Made by a program: the position numbers and the translations under genes. The notes under the pieces are model-generated. The model was given only the letters and a program-made list of their open reading frames with translations. It was not told the origin of the DNA and did not search any database. Below are positions 37,501 through 49,500 of a stretch of 64,000 bases of DNA, piece by piece. The stretch is from positions 248,001 through 312,000 of the forward strand of contig CAJQUW010013658.1 in the NCBI GenBank assembly GCA_907163375.1, given 5' to 3'. The stretch is from Prostheceraeus crozeri (taxonomy: Eukaryota; Platyhelminthes; Polycladida; Euryleptidae). Position 1 is the first letter of the stretch. Each line of letters opens with the position of its first letter.

Positions 37501-40500
37501 AAAGCAATTTTCTACGACCGTGTAGCTGTAGGCCTATATTTCCCCAAATTTAATTTTTTTGACGACATTCAGTACAATTTTCCTTTCTGTATCCCTTGAT
37601 AAAGGCTAACTCGAAATATATATATACAATATGGTAATGTATTGTATAATATATGGTAATATACAACTACACGAACGTAGAAAATTGTTTTTATAATTCT
37701 TAGGTGAATGAATCCCGACCGGTGGCAACAAAAGATCTAATTTCTAAATACGTTGTGTTGTAACTCGCAATAATTGATGAGTACCCTTATAATATGTGGT
37801 GTAGTTGATATGCAGCTTATTGTCTTATTCAAGCACTTTTCCCGGACAGATAGATATTTAGTCAGTCATCAGTAAGTCTTCATGAATTTGTAAATCTTCA
37901 AGATAACATTTTCATTTCAGAAATTCCGAACACCATGGTGTGAGGTAATTCGTTCCTCTGCGGTCTGGGCTATCAATGTAGCCCATATGGCATTGAATTT
38001 CGGATATTACTTTCTGATGACAAATATTCCGACTTATCTCAGAGAGGTTTTGAAGTTCAACATTCAAACAGTAAGTTTCAAGGAAGTTTCTTATAACTTT
38101 ATCATGTTTTCAAGCACAGAGTAGTGAAAGAGTCGACCTCGCATTTGACTGGTGTTTAACACAAAGTGGAGCAATTGACAATTATTGCATTAAAGTATCT
38201 GCATTGAATATCTAAAGAGAATGGCAATTATTAAATCATCGAAGGACATCAACAACATTGATTCTCCGACCCCGCTGGTCTGGTCCAGGAATCGAACCGA
38301 TGCCCACGGTGGAGGATCAAGGCTGCTGGTGTCATATGTTCTCTTTTTATATTCAAGGTTGTTGCAGCTCGCGGAACCGGAACTCCACGCACGTTAAGTG
38401 AAGATTATTAGCATTATTCGATATTTGATAGTTTTATTAACCCTTTCATGCTCAAATCATTTTCACAATTAAAGATATTTTTGAAAAAATTCTTTAAATG
38501 CAATTTGCGGGCGATCTAGGGATTGTACGAATTCGGGAGGAGTGCCATGATCGCGTTCATCTCCTCTTTATTTTGATTACGAATTATTGCCGCTTTGGTA
38601 TCAGCACTGCTGCACAACGTTGTCCTCAAAGATACGGGTCAAAATATCCTCAAGAGCACAATATGCATGAAACGGTCAAATATGTAGTAGCTTGATGAAA
38701 CAAATAGTGCACACTGTTGGAAATAGATTTGTGATTGAGGTAATTCAGGATATACAGAAGTAGGCCCTACATGCATGCATGCATTTAGGAAATATGTAGA
38801 TGGACGTATATCTACAAAGGTAGCCAGCAAAAAAATAAGTAGTACATTTACCAAGTGTCACAAAGTCAAAACCCGAAATAAATTCGCCAGCCCGACCTGA
38901 AGCCGATTTCATATCGGGTAGGGTTCGCACACTTCTACTGCGCGACGCAGTTTGAAGGTGGTGGGCTCTCTTAGCACTGTGTCATTTGCAAACACAGCAC
39001 CGAGTATGTGCATAGTGATAAATACAACGTCTGAGGCCATCGAATAGCCTAAAATCATCAGGTAGCCTTCATCAACGCCGTGCTTATCACCGATTCGATC
39101 CAGGACATAGCGAAGGGCAAGTTTTCAGCGAATGGACTGCCTAGATGAGAACGAGACTAGCGCCAGATCCACTCAGGGGTTGCCAAAAATTAATTGAAAT
39201 TGATTTTTGTCGAAGCAATCAAATAATGGTCATTGGAGCAGTTAATTAATGAGTAATTAATCAATTAATTGCAATTATTTATTTTCATCATTTGATCACC
39301 AAATATTGATCTTGGAATTTCGACTTACTTATTTCTTATTTTTGAATAATTTCTTATTACTTACTTATTTATTGAATTAGCCTGCATGCATGCTCAACAA
39401 TTTTCGTAGTAGCCGATTATCAATTTGTAAAGTGAGTGAAACTGCTACATAAAATATACATATAGCTATATTCTTAATTAGATGTGAATATTGACACATT
39501 TAATTGCAGGCTATGTTCATGCATCATCATTATAATCGTCAGCTACTGAAGCAATTGAATGAATAATCAAACCTGCCGAGATAACAGAAAAGCTTTATTA
39601 TCATTTAAGTAATGTGGATTGCAAGATATAGATGCTAAATAGGTCATGCACCAAATAATAGTGCTCTTGAATCCTGAAGGCTATCAGTATGTGGATAAGA
39701 TAAGATCAGAAAAGAATCTCTGAAGGTGCAATACTCTTCCTAAGATGGAAAATGACAACACTGCAAGTAAAAGGGGTTTATACTTCCCTCTGCAAACGTC
39801 TGTAGAATAAAGAAGCAATCTCGGTAGACTCTGTAGGAAGGTAGGACACATATAACAGAGTAGATATCCTTTGCAGACAACCTCTGCAGATCAAAAATGC
39901 AACTATTCGGCCTGTCTCAACATACATATTTACGAAGTTGAACACTGTTGAACTTTGCTATGGAACTCTGCAGAGTAAGGTGTCATTTCTCTTGTGTTAA
40001 AAACATCGAGTAGAGACGACCTTGGAGTGAATGAGTCCTTTTTGACGCTTGATAAGTGAATAATTTATTTCTGTTATGCCAAATATAGATTACAGTAACC
40101 ATACAGCCTTCACACATTAAGCATTTACCATAGCATTTTGCATTTCGTTCAGCCTACTGAGATTACGAGTTTATATCTGCAATCGAGAAACCTTATTTAC
40201 AAGTCTCTTACATTTAAGTGTAGGTCTACCTGACAAAAGTTATGAATATGGTTCGAGAACTCGTCTAAAAATTAAGCACTACCTCAAAAAAGTGCCCCAA
40301 AATGCTCAAAATGCTTTCATATAGAGGGAACGGGTGCGCTTTGTTTTCTGTAGCTTTAGAAGGGTCACAAAATCCACTTCGTCATCAATGCAGCTATCCA
40401 TCGAAATTTTTGAATGCTGCATATGTTACACAGAGATGCTGACCACAGCTGACTACACATGAAAGTGAAATATATGTCAAAATGATCTATGGAACATATG

Positions 40501-43500
40501 GTTTCATATGGTATATCATTCATCAATATTGATTCAAGACTTCAACACGAAACTTGCATTTGAAAATGGGTTAGCCTTTGTGTGCAATTATCTATGAAAA
40601 AGTATAACCGGCGTGGCTACAGAGGATAATCAACAATCATGTCTAGACGTCTGCAGAGTTAGGCAAGCAATGAATCTGCATAGATTGCGAAATGAACTGT
40701 GCAAATATGTCAAGAATCTACTGGTGTTGCATGCTTCAGTAATTTCCTTTTTCTAAAGATAAAGCAAACGGCACATGGAAGAGCGGCTGAAATTACTACC
40801 AACAAGCAGCTGCTGTCCATTCATTCTAGTCTCATTAAAACATAGAAATAACCTGTTTATCTGAAGTTGGCTAGAATGGAAACTGACTCAAGGTCGCGGC
40901 ACATCTGGGGGAACTAAGTTGGGGCATGAACCACCAATTAAAACCTTCGATTTACTCATGTGACTGCTTCTGACCCAATCATGCAGACGTTGGCAGGTGC
41001 ATCTAAGTGAAAATGCGTGCGATTTATGTGCCGTTATTGTGCATTGCATGAAGCTGGATTTCCATTCTAGAAGTTTTATTGTTGTCAATTTCTATGCATT
41101 AAACAGACCGAAAAGTCGGATTTCTACGTCTCTGACCGTCGTAAGCATAGAAATTGACAACAATAAAACCTCTAGAATGGAAACTAAGCTTCATGCATGC
41201 ACAATAACGGCACATAAATCGCACGCATTTTCACTTAGATGCACCTGCCAACGTGTGTATCATTGGGTTAGAATCAGTCACATGAGTAAATCGAAGCTTT
41301 TAATTGGTGGTTCATGCCCCAACTTAGTTCCCCCGGATGTGCCGCGACCTTGAGTCAATTTCCATTCTAGCGAACTTCAGATAAACAGGTTATTTCTATG
41401 ATCGTAAGTGACAGTTTGGAGAAACAAGGGCAAGCTACCGATTCCCACACGACAAAAGTCCTGAAATCAAAGGGAATAGGAAAGGGACCAGGGAATGAAA
41501 TAAAAGCAGCAATAAAGAGATCAAATGATGATGAACACAGTCAGCGCTTGAGATGGCTACTTCTGAGGAGGTTCAAGTAGATCTTCATCATTGTGCTATT
41601 TTGCAGCCTAAGGCTAGCGTCATAACCGATGTCTTTGCAATTTTATCAATATGAGTTTTGTATGGTAAGTTGAAAAATTGCGTCAATTTGTGATGTCAGC
41701 TGAACTCACAGCTATTGTTTTAAACTATCGACATGTCTGCATATATATTCATGCATTATAGGTTATCCGTCAACTTTGAATACGCTAAATTAACAAAAAA
41801 GGAAAAACACTTTCATTTGGTCGGCGATTCGTCCGTTTTTATTGAACAGTATCATACTACAGTATCATTGCACCAGATGCATGTTCTACACTGTTGATAT
41901 CTGTTCTATAAAAGTGGCGGTAGATGGCCAGTCAATAAAAGACGGATAAGTCATAAATAGGAAATAACAGAGGAACATGACGGTCATGAAAGTCAAAAAC
42001 TCTGACAATGCGCTCGTACAACACACTGACGATGTAATATAGTTCAAAATGATATGATAATTGAATACAAAAAACCAAAGAAAAGCTTGAAAGACTCACA
42101 TGAAAATGCTACAAAAATCGATGAGCAAAGTAGTATATTTGACCTTTCATTGACTTCATGTCCCTTTTATTACTTCTGTTTATGACTTATCGGTAGGGCA
42201 ATTTCTATGACCTAAAAGTCTTAAATAGTAATTTAGTAAGATTTAGAATCTTAAAATGTGGCAAAAATTATGTTTCCATTTTGCGGCTCTAAGTTGAAAA
42301 GTTCAATTTGAGACAAATAAAACGATTTATTTTACACTTTTTCCACAGTATGCCCATCTACAGCTTGTTGTACTAAACAGTAATGTAATTTACTTCATTT
42401 TATGTGTCTCTGCATAGTATCTTCTTCAACATGGCGGGGAACGCTCTACCGAAGCAGCGGTTGGTTGGCAAGGAAAGGCAAACGAGACAATCTTGGCGAC
42501 GGCAGCAGCATTCACATCTGTAGGCAATGCATGCATTGGAACTGTCCACAGACTGCATCGTGCTGCTGACAAGACCAATATTGCGTCATTCTGCAGGCAT
42601 AGCCCATTTTCTATCCCCTCTTCCCGGCAACTCTCCGGTCTAAAACTACAGAAAAATGACATAAATATGACTAAATATGATGAGACACAGAAAATATGAC
42701 AATATTACCTTACGGTACCCTAAAAAATGACAAAATATGACATGTCATAAAAATTGCCTTCTTATCGGACTTTTATTGATGCTCTCTTGTGTGCATGTGT
42801 CGATCTGCTGCTACTTTCATAGAACAGATATCAACAGTTGTAGAACCTATGTCTGGTGTAAAACTGATCACTCCCGTACATGCTCTTCAACAAGAACGGG
42901 CAAAGCGCCGAGCAAATATATTTTCCTTTCTTGCTAAACATCTTGCAAACATCCTGTAAAACGAGAATTTTTGAACGTGTGTGAAGTTAGCGAAACTACC
43001 CAAAGGAATCACTTAAATTATCTTCAAGCTTCAATTTCTTAAACACGACTATGAGCCCAGATTTATGATGAGGAGGCTAAAATTGATAAAGTAGAAGTTG
43101 TTTCGAATAGACTCTCCATGTAATGAAGAATGGCTACGTTGGATAGTTCCTCTAACTTCACATACATACATGAACGAGTTGCGATATTGCCGTTTCATAG
43201 CTACATTGTTGTGAAAAACAAAGCATAAATATATTTGTGATCAGCGCAACAAGCCGGATGAGGAAGTGAAAAAAAATTATAATTGATTTACTGCGCCTGT
43301 TAGCGAGACTAAGAAATTGGTTGCGCTTTCTTCACAACGGAGCTGGGTGGCTCCGAATTGATCCGGTGATTTTGAATTCATCACATATTATAACAGGCAT
43401 CGATCACTAATATCAAGCAAATTTTTAATGTCCTTGAATCTCTTTATAAACGGATTTCACTGCATTTGTCTATGAATCAGATCATGACCAGTTACCAGGC

Positions 43501-46500
43501 CACAGACATCAGAATCGAATATTGGAAATTCAAATGGCATGTAAATACTGCTTATTAAAAAGCTAAGTTGCACTTAATGACACATTTAAGCATTCATTTT
43601 TACGTCTTTCCTCAATCATTTGAATTTTTGGGTATCTGCAAATCCTCATTCTTGTTTGTCATCACAGTAGTTAAAGACAGGCACTCGGAGGAGAAACCCA
43701 AATCAATTGATCTCTTTTTACACACCATTTTCTTGTGTGAACGAAGGATGTGTTTGAAAATCCATTATCGTGAATTCATATCTTTACAGAGTGGCTTTCT
43801 ATCGGCGCTCCCTTACATTGGATTTAGTGCTGGAATGGCTTTGACTGGTCTGGTTACGGACAAGCTACGCACCAGAAGTTGTTGCAGACTAGTAGTTATT
43901 CGCAAATTATTTAATACACTTGGTAAGTTTTCAATCACTGTTTCACGAAAGTTGAAAATTCCTGCTGAATACACCTATAAGCACATTCTCTGTTTAGTTG
44001 CTTAATCTGTGACACAACTTGCCATGGTCACATTGGAGTGCAACTTAACAGCCATAGAGTAGTGATATGTAGGTAGAGTGTCGACTCAAGAAAAGTATCT
44101 GTGTACAGTGAAAATTTTTATATGAAAAGATTCAGTTTGTTTGCGGAGAATGCGTTCCCGTGGTCCAAAAAATTATTTGAGCAGTTTTAAAAAATGTCAA
44201 AATTTTGCCAATTTAAATACTACCGAGATGACTCTCCGTTGTAAGTAGTATAAAGCAAGTCGGATATCAAAGGAATGATTATTTGCTAATAATCATCTTA
44301 ACCAAGCGAAAATCAAGCTGATTATCAGGGGGATTTCATGCTCCGTATTATAATGGAAGTCTTCATAAAAAAGCCGCGATATTATCCGTGCTTTCTTGGC
44401 TGAAATGTCAAGTTATTAATTCAGTTTTCACAGGCTTGATTTTATGATTCACTAAATTCATGTTTCATCTCTTGAATCTGAATTGGTGTGGACCCATTTA
44501 CATCCTTCAAAGTCAATTGAAATAATTGTCTTTCATTATGTGGTTTTGCTCTGCCAGTGGCTGCTGTTGCCTGATCACGCTTAAGAAGATTCTCTTGAGG
44601 TTGAGCATGAAAGCAATAGCGCAGGTCCAAGGCTGTCATGACACGGAGAATCTGTAAAATGCCATCATTTCCTTCTGCTTTATGCTATCATGATCAGTCA
44701 ATTCCGTTGTAATTTCTTCAAAACTGCATAAATGCGCATATCTCACATTTGGAAACAATTCCGATTGTATCTCCTTTGAGTTCATTTAATAAAATCGAAT
44801 GTGTATACACATTGGAGTGCAACTTAACAGAATTGTAAGTAATTGTTATTAGTAAATCAAACTGCATTATCATGATACAGGTGTCAGGATATAGTAAACG
44901 ATGCCCACGACGGAGGCCATCCTTACACCTTCTTACGGTTGAAAAGTTTGCTAACGATGTGAATTCGCTGTCCATCAGACGGGACTCACCTTCACTTGCT
45001 CTCTTCTACAGATACCATTTCGGTAGAGACAACTCTGCTGTGAATAAGTGCCTACGCAAATCTAAAGCCTTCTCTAGAGGCACACGGTGAGCCAACGCAA
45101 TCAAGTGCTATCACGTGTTACACATATTGCACAATGCAAACGTACAGTGAGTCACTTAAAAAGCTGCTTCATTCACACAGCGTAGCTTTGGAGAGCCAAG
45201 TTCCCGAGACCAGCACAGCCTTGACATTTTCAAGAGGCCTGTGATCAGGTTTTTGATCTACCGTAAGCTGCAACCAGACAAATGCCAGACAATTCATCAG
45301 CCATAATGATCAGACAATTGCAACCAAAGTAAGTATAGCCTAGTTGATATGTGGCGACAGCTATGATATTATTTTTTAACTTAGAGATTTAAAAAATTTA
45401 AAATAGATTTCTATTTTTAAAATAGAGAGCGTACCTATTTTAAAAGTCTTTGGTTTGACCCAACCAAGGTTTGAACCAAGGCCTCCCGGACGCATAGTAA
45501 ACACTCTACTTCAAAGTCACTGCGACGGGTAGCACATAACAAAGTCCTTGTAAATGTTTCAAATACCGTTTTCAGTGTTCAATTCAGGTGATAATTGAAT
45601 GAAGTTGTGACAAATCGGCGCAGACGCTGATAATTTGTATTATTGCGTTTACTGCATATCATGCTACTTGTAGTAAGCCTATATACACTTTGGATGGTAT
45701 CCTTGACTTGGACTAGAAGTCCATGTCGATAATCATGTGAAATTTACAGTAAACGCAATAATACAAATTAGTCCGTGCAATGAGACAAAAATTGTCTGAT
45801 ATGCAGGAACTCTGTCAGATACTACGTAGCAAAAACTGATTTGGCTGATAAACTGTCTGGTAAGGGGCTGCTTACAGTTTACAGTGAGGACAACTTGATA
45901 AGCTGAAAAGTTCTGTTTTATTCGTTCCGTTAATTCATAGAATCTAATTTATTAACGCATTTTTAATGAGTAACCTAACCCCAGCTTCTCTAATGGCTGT
46001 TCCGCATGAATGCTGCAAAAATATTTTAAATTTTCTAAATTACACGCATACTTATATGGGTTGTGCAAGTAGTGCGTTTATCCTCACGTTAGTTCCTGAA
46101 CAATTTTATTTTTTTGTACATAAAAAGCAACTCAATCAAGTAACTTATTATATAATAATCGCCTTACAACAAGAATCCACAACCGCTGTATGTTTCAGTG
46201 ATTGGCTTCTTTTAAAGATCTAGCAATCACCGCATAGACGAGCGGCTGAAATTGCCATTAACAAGCAGCTGCTGTCCATTGTAGTCTCACTAACTTAAAC
46301 AAAACGAGAAGTCGGATTTCTATATGTAGTCCAACGTGATCCTCTACAGAATACTGGAAAGCGAGTGCCATGAAAGTTCCTCAATTAAACATTCCTTGAA
46401 TCTTTAACGTTCGAGTTAAATTGGCAAGGTACCTGATTCTCTAGACGTTTGAAATTCAAAGTCTGTACAGACAGCTTCGCAATAAAATAAGTCATAATTT

Positions 46501-49500
46501 ACTCTTCTTGTAGCCATAGACGTCTAAAGGAGTACAAGAATAATTGCATCATTAAGCGTCTGCGCCGATTTGTCACAACTTCATTTAATTACCACCTGAA
46601 TGGAACACTAAAAACAGCATTTGACACATCTACAAGGACTTTGTTGTGCTCTACCGGCGGCGTGGCCTTGTGGTAGAGTGTTCGCTCTGCGTCCGGGAGG
46701 CCTTTGTTGAAAAACCTTGTTTGGGTCAAACTTTAGACTTTTAAAATAGGTGCACTCTGCATTCTTGCTAAACACTCAGTACAAAAAGAAAGAGAGTTGG
46801 ATAAATGACAACTCGGCCACATGGAGGAAAGGCTCTGCGCCGAATGTGCTTCCGACTATAAGCAAGGTTCTTTATGCATTCGATTTTTCAAGTTAGCAGT
46901 AACAGTTTACAATAGAATGTCATGAAATGAGCGATATATCAAACTGTCGTGCAAAAGATGTGCTAAGGCTGGTAGACATGAATAAAGAGGGTATATTTTT
47001 GTTTCGTTTTAGTGGAGAAAATTGCTTCCGAACCGCTAGGTATCGGGCCAGCTACCTGTCCGCCGTGACTCACAAACGCGCTTCCTACCATCTTTGTGAT
47101 AGGAAAATCCCATCGCAGGATACTACTGTTATATATGAGTGTGCTGCATAAACATTTAATCGTCTTAAATGGAAATATTTATTAAAGGTGCGATGTTGAT
47201 GTGAATGAATGATATCCATAGCAAAAAGTTCAGTGTGAATTATTACATTTTTGAAAACATACATATCAAATCTTGCATATTAACACTATGCATCAAATGT
47301 TAACTTGTGAAATCAAATTACTTCCTCTCCTTCATGATTTCGTGATCTTGTACTTCATCGCTACTTCTAATCTATAAGACTGATTTGACGATTTTACATT
47401 AAATACGTTTATTTTCATGATTCACAACTTCACTTAATGACAAAGTGGTGTTGCAGACTTCCATCATAATTTACTTTTGTGTTGTCATTTTCCAAGTTGC
47501 CTTTAACTCCATCATGCAATATGTACTTATGTATATAACTTACTTGTATCTTTGGGTATTTTCTCCTGAAAATAAGACCAATGAATTTTAAATTTTGATG
47601 CTCTCCGCAGTGAAAAGGTTGAAACTGAAAGGAGCAGCTATCAGGACTGCTTCCCGCCTCCTCAGATTTCTGAAAAGTCGGGCCGTGTTTTGGTACCGCC
47701 TGCTTCAAATTCCTTATCTATACAGCTGTCATGTCAACCTCCAATTTCAGGTTCTCTCATCCCAGACATCTCAAGGCTTCCTTGCAAAATTGATTTCAAT
47801 GATTGGAGAGTGGGCATAAAAACTGGCACTCTGCAATTTTATGATTATCAGCCGCACGTCAAAGCCAGGATAAATGCGCGCAGAGCAGCCTGTTGTGCAG
47901 TCCATCAGCTTGTTCAGCCATTTTAGATATTCTAAGCAAGTTTGAGCCATTCGAAGCCGTGCTGACGAACCCATGTAAGGCAAAACGCTGCGTCTACGGT
48001 TTCCAAGAAATTTTTGTGCTTAAATTGTTCGTCTCAGGACATCTTTCTATTCTTCATCATGTAATATAAAACTTACTTATGTCTTTGGGTATTTTCTCCT
48101 AAAGATAAAGCCCATGAATTTTAAATTCTGATGCTCTCCGCAGTGAAAAGGTTACATTTGAAAGGAGCAGGTATAATTTTTGAAGCATAAGATATAATTT
48201 CGAGGCTTTCCGCCCCTTCCGATTTCTGAAAAGTCGTGCTGTGTTCTGGCAGCGCATGTTTCAAATTCCTTATCTGTAAAGCTTCATGTCAACCTCCTCC
48301 AATTCCAGGGTCTCTCATCGCAGCCATCTCACTGCTTTGCCTTACTTTCGTGAATTGTGAGAACGCACGAGCAGCTGTGATCATTTTGATTATCGGTGTG
48401 ACGGGTCTGTCATTGGTCAGCGGAGGATTTGTGGTCAATCACGCGGATATTGCGCCCCATATGGCCGGAATCCTCTTTGGTATCAGCAATACACTGGCCA
48501 CAATCTCTGGCCTGATAGGTCCAATCGTCACGGGATTTCTGACTCAGAATGTAAGTGTGTTGGAAACTCGACAAATGGGAGAGAATAACATAGGTTGATG
48601 CAACTAAGAATTCTCTCTCTCAAATTTCAAAAATTTAAAATTTTGGTTTAAATTGAAAGCTTTAAATTCAAATGAAAGTACCACACTAAAATGAACAGAT
48701 ATCTAGTGCATTGCGAAGTCCGTTGTCAGCGCTCGTTCTTTGTATTTCTCTACGGTTTCTGATGTATTTTTGTATGTAAATATCAAAAATCATGGCTTAA
48801 AAGTCATACAACGAGCCCTTTTCGAGATGATTACGAAAATTCAAAATGGCGGACAGAAAATCCGAAACTGCATTCTGGTAGTGAATTAAAAAAAATCCCA
48901 TCTATTTCGCAGTTCGTTTCCTATGCAGTTTGACCCGATCTTTTCAAATCTAATTGCTAGAAAATCATACAATTAGCACTTTTCAAGAAAATGACGAAAA
49001 TTCAAAATGGCGGACATGAAACCGAAACTGCATTCTGGTACTAGATTAAAAAAGTCTCAATTATTTCGTCAACAGCTTTCTATGTAGTTTGACACCCTCC
49101 ATCAGATGGATCAGATCCACCAGACTTGTTGTTGATGTATAATACATAGTAGCCGAGTCCCAGACTGCTGTTTCGATTTGATGCCCGCCATTTTGAATTT
49201 TTCTTCTCGAAAAGCTCTAGCCGCAGGGCTGCGGAAGCGGAAGCGGAAGCGATGGAAGCGAACGTTTTCAGTGGATGCGTTACCAAACGAACGTTCGCTT
49301 CTGCTTCCGATTTCCGAAAGCATCATAAATGCTTGATTGACACATTTCGCGTATTAGAGCTATACGCAAGGCACTCACTTCTGACTTTTGATTATGTTTA
49401 TGCTTCTAGTAAGCCTATTATTAGTATCTAGGCCTACTATCTATCTAGCTTTAGTATTGTGCTTCCTAGTCAAGTGATTGGAAAAATGTGTGGATGTGAT

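Noticed and set aside
38280-38330. B-box-like word on the minus strand suggesting a tRNA gene
   Set aside because: No A box, no acceptor stem and no cloverleaf; at most a decayed SINE.
42426-42699. Opposed 78- and 68-codon frames in a GC-richer patch
   Set aside because: No recognisable protein; kept only as the core of a putative inverted-repeat element.
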